Shown here piece by piece: positions 6,687 through 12,435 of a stretch of DNA of 12,435 bases. The notes under the pieces are model-generated. The model saw nothing but the letters and a program-made list of their open reading frames with translations. It searched no databases and was not told where the DNA came from. The number at the start of each line of letters is the position of its first letter. The first letter of the stretch is position 1. The stretch is from an uncultured Bacteroidales bacterium (GTDB taxonomy: Bacteria; Bacteroidota; Bacteroidia; Bacteroidales; UBA932): positions 1 through 12,435 of the forward strand of contig CAMFSN010000048.1 of NCBI GenBank assembly GCA_945983015.1, read 5' to 3'. The position numbers and the translations under genes were made by a program.

Positions 6687-7890
6687 TGACCAGGCTGATA
6701 TAATGATTGTAAAGAGAGTCCAACTTAGGCTTATATTCCATTGGAAGAGGTTCTGCAGCAGGGGATTTCATAGTTAAAGGATCTATAGGGGAGCCGTTTC
6801 TCCAGACCCTGAAATCCAGGTGCGGACCGGTGCTTCTGCCGGTAGAGCCGACATAGCCTATGACTTGGCCCTGTCTTACCTTAGCGCCTTTTTTGATGCC
6901 GCTTGCAAAGCCTTTCAGATGCAGATAGCCGGTGGTATAGACAGAGTTGTGTTTGATCTTGATTACATTGCCTCCACCGTTGTCTGTCCAGCCGGCGGAG
7001 ATGACGGTGCCATCTCCCAGGGCTACAACAGGGGTGCCCATAGGAGCCGCATAGTCCACTCCTGTGTGAGGTTTTATCTGTCCGGTTACAGGGTGTTTTC
7101 TTCTGAGGGAGAATTTGCTGCTGACTCGAGTGAATTTCAGAGGAGCCTTAAGGAAGGTCTTTCTGAGGTTTTCACCATTCTGGTTAAAGTATTTGTCATT
7201 TGTTCCGGGGATATCATCCACTTTGATGGCGCAGATCTCGGAACTGCCAGACCTGGTGTAACGGCAGAAGTCTACGTGGTCCACGGCTATTACTTCCCCT
7301 TCGCAGACCTGCTTGGTGTAGATGGTCTGGAATCTGTCTCCCTTTTGGAGTCCGAAGAAGTTTACGGTCCAGGCGAAGATGTCGGCCAGTTCTATGGCCA
7401 GTTCTGCCGGAGCCCCGGCTTTGGTAAGGTCAGCCCATAGGGAGTTGTCTATCAGTACGTCCACGTATTCCTCCTGGTGCTCTACAGGCTTGTAGTAGTT
7501 CCACAGGAAGAGGGAATCGGCGCACTTGAAGACCGTGACCTTGGTCTTTGAATGAGAATAGACGGCATATTCCAGTCGTCGGTTCAGGGAGTCCCCGCTG
7601 TAGTAGGCTTCCACCTTCTGGCCAATCTTCATCTTTCTGGGGTTGAAGAGGGTGTCGAGTTGAGTAAGGATAACTGAAACGGAGTCTTTGGGAAGCCCTA
7701 TGCGTTTAAGGAGCAGCGGCAGGGTCTCGTTTTTCTTTACTTTATAAGTCTCCAGAGAATAGTCTGAAGCTCTGAATCCTATGGCTGGAATGGGTTCTTC
7801 CTCAGTTTTCTTATTCCCTTTTCCCTCACAGGCACATAGCGTAAGCAGACAGAAAACTAAGGAAAAAAACTTAAATATCTTCTTTCTCAT
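6676..7890 (-). CDS. M23-family peptidase lipoprotein, MepM/NlpD-like
   Basis: This is a predicted envelope-anchored peptidoglycan endopeptidase or amidase regulator, 404 aa. The N-terminus has Lys/Arg residues, a hydrophobic stretch and lipobox LCAC, giving lipid-modified Cys21. Residues ~47-100 (YKVKKNETLPLLLKRIGL...MKIGQKVEAYY) resemble the LysM/OapA-like region of MepM. Residues 145-205, including LADIFAWTVNFFGLQKGDRF, match the middle domain of such proteins. The C-terminal LytM domain (~255-372) has the HxxxD zinc motif HTGVDY (His275, Asp279), His324 in YLHL, and GPHLDFRV (356-362). The last is normally HxH; here His357 is kept but the second His is Asp359. Either Asp serves as metal ligand or the enzyme is weak or inactive. 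Its stop overlaps the trmO start by 11 nt. It is divergent from the GH3 lipoprotein, with a 49-nt gap. Confidence 0.88.
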   Translation of the reverse strand: MRKKIFKFFSLVFCLLTLCACEGKGNKKTEEEPIPAIGFRASDYSLETYKVKKNETLPLLLKRIGLPKDSVSVILTQLDTLFNPRKMKIGQKVEAYYSGDSLNRRLEYAVYSHSKTKVTVFKCADSLFLWNYYKPVEHQEEYVDVLIDNSLWADLTKAGAPAELAIELADIFAWTVNFFGLQKGDRFQTIYTKQVCEGEVIAVDHVDFCRYTRSGSSEICAIKVDDIPGTNDKYFNQNGENLRKTFLKAPLKFTRVSSKFSLRRKHPVTGQIKPHTGVDYAAPMGTPVVALGDGTVISAGWTDNGGGNVIKIKHNSVYTTGYLHLKGFASGIKKGAKVRQGQVIGYVGSTGRSTGPHLDFRVWRNGSPIDPLTMKSPAAEPLPMEYKPKLDSLYNHYISLVNGD

Positions 7891-7895
7891 ACTCG

Positions 7896-7903
7896 CAAAA
7901 ATA
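7896..7903 (-). promoter_or_regulatory. Possible -7 box for the M23-trmO unit
   Basis: On the minus strand, TATTTTTG (7903-7896) fits TAnnTTTG. No TTTG lies at the -33 distance. It ends only 5 nt before the ATG, so it would give an almost leaderless transcript, which lowers confidence. The 49-nt gap has no other candidate in this direction. Confidence 0.3.
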
Positions 7904-7915
7904 CTAATAATTCAT

Positions 7916-7923
7916 TAAATTTG
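7916..7923 (+). promoter_or_regulatory. Candidate -7 box for GH3-kinase unit
   Basis: TAAATTTG is a perfect TAnnTTTG match 16 nt before ATG 7940. No TTTG stands 19-21 nt upstream. It lies back to back with the minus-strand candidate at 7896-7903, so the two divergent units would share about 30 bp of control DNA. Confidence 0.45.
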
Positions 7924-7939
7924 CACTTCCTTAAAAGTG

Positions 7940-8983
7940 ATGAAAACTACTTCTTTTTTATTAGCTGTTTCACTTCTTTTGCTTGGCTCCTGTAGCGAAG
8001 ACCCCGAACTCGCCCTTATCTCAAAGATGAATACTCGGGACAAAGTGGCCCAACTTCTTATAGCTCACCATTATAACCCAGATATTGATTCCCTGGTCTG
8101 CAGGGACCACATAGGGGGAGTGATCGTTATGGTCAGTTCCCTAAGTGAAGTCAAGGAATTGCTTCCCAGACTAAAGGCCGAGTCCTCCATTCCTCTGCTC
8201 ACTTGCATAGACGCGGAGTGGGGAGCTCAGATGAGACTGAAGAAAGATTTCCCGAGACAGCTCTATGCCTGTGAAATTCGCAGTGCACAGCAGGCGAGGG
8301 AAGTGGGAAGGAAAATTGGCCTGGAATTGGATTCCCTGGGGATAGCCGTAAATCTGGCTCCGGTAGCGGATGTGAACACTAATCCGGATAATCCCGTAAT
8401 CGGCTTCAGGGCATTTTCTTCCGATGTGGATACGGTCTGTGAATATGCAAGTGCTTATGCGCAGGGACTTCACGATGTGGGAATTGGCGCCTGTGCCAAG
8501 CATTTCCCGGGGCACGGGGATACTTCTGTGGATAGCCATAAGGCCCTTCCCGTAGTGGCGCACAGCAGGGAGAGGTTGGATTCGGTGGAATTGGCCCCCT
8601 TCAAAAGACTGATAGCGGAGGATGTGGATATGCTTATGATAGGGCACTTGAGCGTGCCGGCCTTGGATGCGAGCGGAAAGCCGGCCAGTATCTCCAAGCC
8701 TATATACGACTTTATCAGAGACAGTCTGAAATTCGACTCTTGCATAGTGACGGACGGTCTGATGATGAAAGGTCTGTTGAATATGTTCGAGGGGGATGAC
8801 GTGGCTGCAAGTGTGGCTGCATACGAGGCTGGGGCAGACTTGCTTTTGGGGGCCGTGGATGTGAGGGAGATTATCGATGCGATATGTTCGAAGGTGGAAA
8901 GCGGGGAATTTTCTGAAGAGGAACTTGATGCTAAAGTTTATAGAGTACTGAAACTTAAAAAGAAACTACAGATTTTACAGTAA
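7940..8983 (+). CDS. GH3-family beta-N-acetylhexosaminidase-like lipoprotein
   Basis: This is a predicted periplasmic or outer-membrane lipoprotein of glycoside hydrolase family 3, NagZ-like branch. Such enzymes remove terminal beta-linked GlcNAc, for example from peptidoglycan fragments. I prefer ATG 7940 over the GTG at 7937, giving 347 aa. The signal peptide ends in lipobox LGSC with Cys18. The fold runs from TRDKVAQLL (32-40) through DAEWG (91-95), LAPVADVNTNP (139-149) and AKHFPGHGDTSVDSH (186-200). The latter holds the catalytic His/Asp loop (His192, Asp194) that defines NagZ-type enzymes. The nucleophile is Asp272 in IVTDGLMMKG (269-278). DAEWG is a form I associate with Bacteroidota proteins that fuse GH3 to a beta-lactamase-like domain; here the second domain is absent. 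The stop TAA shares its last A with the next ATG. Substrate is not certain. Confidence 0.9.
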   Translation: MKTTSFLLAVSLLLLGSCSEDPELALISKMNTRDKVAQLLIAHHYNPDIDSLVCRDHIGGVIVMVSSLSEVKELLPRLKAESSIPLLTCIDAEWGAQMRLKKDFPRQLYACEIRSAQQAREVGRKIGLELDSLGIAVNLAPVADVNTNPDNPVIGFRAFSSDVDTVCEYASAYAQGLHDVGIGACAKHFPGHGDTSVDSHKALPVVAHSRERLDSVELAPFKRLIAEDVDMLMIGHLSVPALDASGKPASISKPIYDFIRDSLKFDSCIVTDGLMMKGLLNMFEGDDVAASVAAYEAGADLLLGAVDVREIIDAICSKVESGEFSEEELDAKVYRVLKLKKKLQILQ

Positions 8984-10650
8984 TGGTCAGCGTTTATTGC
9001 AAGAACACGGGAACTTACAAGGAGTTCCAGGAGGGGACAAGTTTGTTAGATATGCTTCCTTCATTTGAATTTGAGCAGCCTTTCCCAATTGTCTCAGCTA
9101 AGGTTAACAATGTCTCTCAGGGCTTGAAGTTCAGGGTGTATAATAATCGTGAAGTGGAGTATGTGGATGTTACCAGTCCTTGCGCAATGAGGGTTTATAC
9201 CAGGTCTTTGTTTTTTCTGCTTTTCAAGGCGGCTCACGAGACTTTCAAGGGTTGCAGGACTTATTTGGAGCACCCTATTTCCGGTGGCTTTTATTGTAAT
9301 ATTAAGAAAAAGGACGATTCTCCTCTAAGTGACCAGGACCTGGAGGTGCTCAAGGAGGCGATGTGGAAAATCGTGGAGGAGGACGTGGCCTTCCACCGCA
9401 GGGAGGTTCAGTTGCCTGTGGGTATCAAACTTTTCAGGGACTTAGGCTATATAGACAAGGTTAGACTCTTGGATACCAGCGAGGATGTATATACGGATTA
9501 TTACCTTCTGGGAGATACTCCGGATTACTACTATGGACGACTGCTGCCTTCTGCCGGCTATCTGAAGGTCTGGGACCTTATCAAGTGTTATGACGGTCTT
9601 TTGCTTAGAGTTCCGGACAGGCAGAATCCTAATTGCTTGGCGCCTTTCGTGCTTCAGCCTAAGACCTATGATATGTTCAAGGAGAATCTGAGGTGGAACA
9701 TCATTACTCGTCTGAATAATGTAGGTGATGTGAACCACAGAATCAGAAAAGGGTCCGGAAGTGAGCTGATACAGGTCTCCGAGGCACTTCAGGAGAAAAA
9801 GATAGTGAAGATAGCCGAAGAGATAGAAAGGCGTTATTACGGTCCTGAGAAGGTGAAATTGGTACTTATCACCGGACCGAGCAGTTCTGGAAAAACTACC
9901 TTCTGTAAGAGGCTAAGTGTGCAGCTCAAGGCCTGTGGCCTTTCTCCGCTGTCTTTCTCTACGGATGATTATTTTGTGAACAGACTGGACACTCCTTTGC
10001 TTCCTAACGGTAAATACGACTTCGATAATTTCGATACCGTCGATCACGAGGCCCTTCAGAATGATGTGGTAAGACTGCTTGAGGGGGAGGAAGTGGAAGT
10101 CCCTACTTATAATTTTACCACAGGCATCAGGGAGTATAATGGTAAGAAACTTAAATTAAAGGAGGGGAGTGTCCTTCTGGTGGAAGGCATCCACGCCCTG
10201 AATCCTAATTTGACTAACAGAATTGAGGACAGCAAGAAGTTCCGCATCTTTATATCCACCCTTACCAGTATCAGCCTGGATAACCACAACTGTATTCCGC
10301 CTGCAGATAACCGTCTTCTTCGAAGGATAGTCCGCGATTATAATGTGGGGGCTTTCTCTGCCGTAGAGACTATCAGGCAGTGGCCGGATGTGATAGATGC
10401 TGAGGAAAAGTGGATTTATCCTTACCAGGAAAATGCCGATGTGATGTTCAACTCCGCTTATCTGGTGGAGTTTGCAGTGCTTAGGAATCACGCCGACCCT
10501 ATTCTGAGGACAGTCCCTAAGAACTGTCCCGAATACTCTGAGGCCCACAGGCTCCTGAAATTCATACACTACTTTACAGCTGTCTCCGATAAGGAGATTC
10601 CACCTACTTCACTGCTCCGTGAGTTCTTGGGCGGAAGTAGCTTTAAATAA
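8983..10650 (+). CDS. TGS/ThrRS-like domain fused to uridine-kinase-like kinase
   Basis: This 555-aa protein is probably a nucleoside or small-molecule kinase of the uridine kinase/phosphoribulokinase P-loop family. It has an N-terminus borrowed from threonyl-tRNA synthetase. Residues ~1-62 look like a TGS domain. Residues ~70-250 align by eye with the ThrRS second additional (editing) domain: LEHPISGGFYCNI (95-107) for GPxIxxGFYYDF, SDQDLEVLKEAMWKIVE, then DYYYGRLLPSAGYLKVWDL (181-199) for DLCRGPHVPSTG. All the metal-ligand positions of that domain are lost (YTRSL for HxxxH, YYYGRL for CRGPH). The kinase part has Walker A GPSSSGKT (298-305), STDDYF (326-331) and LLVEGIHALN (398-407). The ATG overlaps the GH3 stop (TAATG), so translation is likely coupled. 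Its stop abuts that of the convergent gene. Such fusions are commonly annotated nucleoside kinase or uridine kinase; the true substrate is not evident. Confidence 0.85.
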   Translation: MVSVYCKNTGTYKEFQEGTSLLDMLPSFEFEQPFPIVSAKVNNVSQGLKFRVYNNREVEYVDVTSPCAMRVYTRSLFFLLFKAAHETFKGCRTYLEHPISGGFYCNIKKKDDSPLSDQDLEVLKEAMWKIVEEDVAFHRREVQLPVGIKLFRDLGYIDKVRLLDTSEDVYTDYYLLGDTPDYYYGRLLPSAGYLKVWDLIKCYDGLLLRVPDRQNPNCLAPFVLQPKTYDMFKENLRWNIITRLNNVGDVNHRIRKGSGSELIQVSEALQEKKIVKIAEEIERRYYGPEKVKLVLITGPSSSGKTTFCKRLSVQLKACGLSPLSFSTDDYFVNRLDTPLLPNGKYDFDNFDTVDHEALQNDVVRLLEGEEVEVPTYNFTTGIREYNGKKLKLKEGSVLLVEGIHALNPNLTNRIEDSKKFRIFISTLTSISLDNHNCIPPADNRLLRRIVRDYNVGAFSAVETIRQWPDVIDAEEKWIYPYQENADVMFNSAYLVEFAVLRNHADPILRTVPKNCPEYSEAHRLLKFIHYFTAVSDKEIPPTSLLREFLGGSSFK

Positions 10651-12351
10651 TTAGGGCCGCTTTTTCCTGTATTCTTCCAGATAATCTATGCTGAAGGCTG
10701 GAGCCTGCATCGTATATCTGTTAATGTTGGAGGATGCCAGCCAGGTAATATATCCATTAGTGAGGTCCGCGGCGTATAGTCCGCGGATTTCTTTTTCTAT
10801 GTTCTGGGCATCGTAGTCTATGCCATTAGGGTCCACGTGCTTCATAACGTGATAGGCCTGAATCCAGGTGCGGACTTTGGCAGGTACAGGGGTGGCCTTC
10901 TGGCGCTCTTGCACCCTCAATCCCCATTGGTACATTAACTCGTAAGGATGGTTCCAAGGCTTGCTGATGCCGTAGAAACCGTCAGGGAAGTGGTCCGGAT
11001 AAGGCATTCCGCACATAACGTCCGCTATGTTCGACAGTGCAGGCCAATACTGCCCGTAGGCAGTGGTGTAGCCTGGGTTGGCGCTCTCTCCGAACACGTC
11101 GATGGAGACGTAAACTCCCTTTTCGTGCAACTCGTCGCAGGCGTAGCGGACAAAACGCTGTATGGCTTGGACCTTGGATTCATTGTAGCGGTTATGGTAA
11201 TCGACCTGGTCTTCTATCTTGCTCATCCTGTCAGGGAAGCGCACATAGTCAAAGTTGATTTCGTTAAAGCCGAATTTCTCCACTGCTTCCTTCGCCAGTT
11301 CCACATTGAATTCCCAGACCCTTCTGTCGTATGCGCTAGGCCAATACGACTTGTTATGCTTGAAAGGCTCTCCGCTGGCTTTCTCGGTAATGGCACTCGA
11401 AGGATTGTCTTTTACAAAGTAAGTGTCTTTGAAGCAAGTGATTCTGCCCACTACATAGAAGCCTTCCTCCTGCAGTCTGCGTACTGCATTCCGGTACAGA
11501 TCCTCGCCTTTGGAGCTGGCTCTGGCATAGTTTGTCGGGGAATACTTTTTCATCGCCTCGGCCTTGAATCCAGGGCATTCGTTGTCCTTAATGTCTATCA
11601 CAAAGCTATTTATCTTTGTCTTTTTGGCCAATTTGATATAGTTTTCGATGTTTGCCAGATTCCCCGGAGCGAAGTTGATGTACAGGGAGTAGCAGGCCTC
11701 AGGCATAGGGTTATGCGCGAACTCGGGCTTTTCGTATGCCTGGAAATCGCAGTCAATGGCTCGTCCTCCGCCGAAGCGGTTTTTCGCGGCCAGGTGCAGG
11801 GAATCATAGATTTCGGCCTTGTAACGCGCACGGGCGCTGTTTTGGTCGCGGCAAAGATACTTGGCATAGACATAGCCTTTCGTGTTTCCGCTCTTAACCT
11901 TATATCTGTGTACTTCGCCTTTGTGATCCACTCTGTCAAAGCCAATTATCTCCACCGCTCCGCCTTTGCTCACCTGGCCGCTGATTTTGGAATCGATCGT
12001 ATCCCTAAGGATGCATACAGGGCTTTTAGCATAGAGTTTTTTCTCTCGAACCACATCCAGACTGTCAGTCGTGAGATTCAGGTTCGAAATGTATAGCTTG
12101 GCTTTGCGCTGGCTTTTTACCAGGGTGAAGAGGCTGTCTCCTGAGCTTATGGTCTGCTTCGGATATACTTTTATGCCGGAGCCCCTGACGGCAAAGTCCC
12201 GGGCAATCAGCTTGCCGCTTTTCTTATCAGGGGAATAGAGATTTACATAAGGGTTCGATGCTGCCACGAGCATTTCGCAGCTTTCATCTTGACAGGAAGC
12301 CAGAACTGAAATCAGGCAGAAGGAGGAGATTAAGAGTAGATTAATCTTCAT
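10651..12351 (-). CDS. Lipoprotein with SH3-like and DUF4015-type glycosidase domains
   Basis: A 566-aa predicted lipoprotein: signal peptide with lipobox LASC, Cys20. Residues ~105-167 (KKLYAKSPVCIL...GYVYAKYLC) look like a bacterial SH3 repeat, often a cell-wall-binding module. Residues ~215-550 resemble the DUF4015 putative glycoside hydrolase family, a TIM-barrel group. Landmarks are INSFVIDIKDNEC (247-259), YVVGRITCFKD (299-309), DRRVWEFNVELAKEAVEKFGFNEINFDYVRFP (342-373) and YVSIDVFGE (414-422). Candidate acidic catalytic residues by strand-end position are Asp253, Asp256, Glu364, Asp368 and Asp418; this is inference. The substrate is unknown, and the SH3 region suggests an envelope or peptidoglycan glycan. 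The gene has its own -7 candidate upstream. It is tail to tail with the kinase gene, with stop codons directly adjacent and no spacer. Confidence 0.8.
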   Translation of the reverse strand: MKINLLLISSFCLISVLASCQDESCEMLVAASNPYVNLYSPDKKSGKLIARDFAVRGSGIKVYPKQTISSGDSLFTLVKSQRKAKLYISNLNLTTDSLDVVREKKLYAKSPVCILRDTIDSKISGQVSKGGAVEIIGFDRVDHKGEVHRYKVKSGNTKGYVYAKYLCRDQNSARARYKAEIYDSLHLAAKNRFGGGRAIDCDFQAYEKPEFAHNPMPEACYSLYINFAPGNLANIENYIKLAKKTKINSFVIDIKDNECPGFKAEAMKKYSPTNYARASSKGEDLYRNAVRRLQEEGFYVVGRITCFKDTYFVKDNPSSAITEKASGEPFKHNKSYWPSAYDRRVWEFNVELAKEAVEKFGFNEINFDYVRFPDRMSKIEDQVDYHNRYNESKVQAIQRFVRYACDELHEKGVYVSIDVFGESANPGYTTAYGQYWPALSNIADVMCGMPYPDHFPDGFYGISKPWNHPYELMYQWGLRVQERQKATPVPAKVRTWIQAYHVMKHVDPNGIDYDAQNIEKEIRGLYAADLTNGYITWLASSNINRYTMQAPAFSIDYLEEYRKKRP

Positions 12352-12373
12352 AATGCGTATAGAAATTGGAGAG

Positions 12374-12381
12374 CAAAGTTA
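12374..12381 (-). promoter_or_regulatory. Candidate -7 box for the DUF4015 lipoprotein gene
   Basis: On the minus strand, TAACTTTG (12381-12374) fits TAnnTTTG and ends 22 nt before the ATG at 12351. The -33 box would fall beyond 12390, where genomic sequence stops and adapter begins, so it cannot be checked here. Confidence 0.5.
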
Positions 12382-12390
12382 GCATATTTA

Positions 12391-12435
12391 CTGTCTCTTA
12401 TACACATCTGACGCTGCCGACGACTCCTTACGTGT
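12391..12435. other. Untrimmed Nextera (Tn5) sequencing adapter, not genomic
   Basis: 12391-12409 reads CTGTCTCTTATACACATCT, the Tn5 mosaic end. 12410-12423 reads GACGCTGCCGACGA, which completes the Nextera read-through adapter on the i5 side. 12424-12431 is CTCCTTAC, the reverse complement of i5 index GTAAGGAG (N505/S505 as I recall). 12432-12435 GTGT then begins the P5-side sequence. All four blocks are in the correct order with no mismatch that I can see. Genomic sequence ends at 12390. Confidence 0.97.

Noticed and set aside
7937..7939. GTG start for the GH3 gene
   Set aside because: The adjacent in-frame ATG at 7940 is preferred and gives a standard signal peptide. One residue makes no functional difference.
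10630..10672. GCGG...CCGC followed by TTTTT as a terminator after the kinase gene
   Set aside because: The stem is only 4 bp plus two wobbles around a loop of over 20 nt, which is unlikely to terminate.
10948..12096. Long plus-strand open frame (382 codons) opposite the DUF4015 gene
   Set aside because: It is the antisense shadow of a gene with clear signal peptide and domains. Its translation is low-complexity Val/Arg-rich with no family resemblance.
12391..12409. Tn5/IS50-like mosaic end suggesting a transposon at the contig edge
   Set aside because: It is followed by the Nextera linker and an index sequence, which do not occur in natural Tn5. It is adapter read-through.

Overview
The window looks like ordinary chromosomal DNA from a member of the Bacteroidota, most likely order Bacteroidales. 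The evidence is: (i) several intergenic gaps carry the Bacteroides-type -7 promoter hexamer pattern TAnnTTTG, in one case with a TTTG -33 box at 19-bp spacing; (ii) starts are preceded by A-rich sequence rather than strong Shine-Dalgarno sites; (iii) three predicted lipoproteins have Bacteroidota-style enzymes behind them (a GH3 enzyme with DAEWG, an M23 peptidase with GPHLDFRV, and a DUF4015-like glycosidase); and (iv) there is a TGS/ThrRS-like plus uridine-kinase-like fusion. I cannot name the genus. The last 45 bases (12391-12435) are not genomic. They are an untrimmed Illumina Nextera (Tn5) adapter, so the real contig ends at 12390.

Layout. 1-55 (-) is a partial tRNA-Asp(GTC) with a well-formed promoter behind it. 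265-1248 (+) is pfkA, ATP-type phosphofructokinase, followed by an unrecognised 155-residue protein at 1289-1756. 1832-6010 (+) is a compact glycine-cleavage operon, gcvT-gcvH-gcvPA-gcvPB, with 1-4 nt between genes. The P protein is encoded as two separate subunits, and no dihydrolipoamide dehydrogenase (L protein) gene is present. A strong intrinsic terminator for this operon lies inside the 3' end of the convergent gene trmO. 7890-5991 (-) is a two-gene unit: an M23 peptidase lipoprotein, then trmO, overlapping by 11 nt. Divergent from it, 7940-10650 (+) holds a GH3 lipoprotein and a nucleoside-kinase-like fusion protein that overlap by one base (TAATG). 12351-10651 (-) is a lipoprotein with an SH3-like region and a DUF4015-type putative glycosidase domain. 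Its stop codon directly abuts that of the kinase gene.

How the genes fit together. The gcv genes form one pathway: glycine is split to CO2, ammonia, methylene-tetrahydrofolate and NADH. pfkA is central glycolysis. The M23 peptidase, the GH3 enzyme and possibly the DUF4015 protein suggest a loose neighbourhood of envelope and peptidoglycan or glycan turnover, interleaved with RNA and nucleotide housekeeping genes (trmO and the kinase). I found no mobile element, CRISPR array, phage gene or obvious defence system. The unusual points are at residue or junction level: Asn replaces the expected Mg-ATP Asp in PfkA; Asp replaces the expected second His of the M23 HxH motif; the ThrRS-like domain of the kinase fusion has lost its metal ligands; and the terminator is embedded in an opposing coding sequence.
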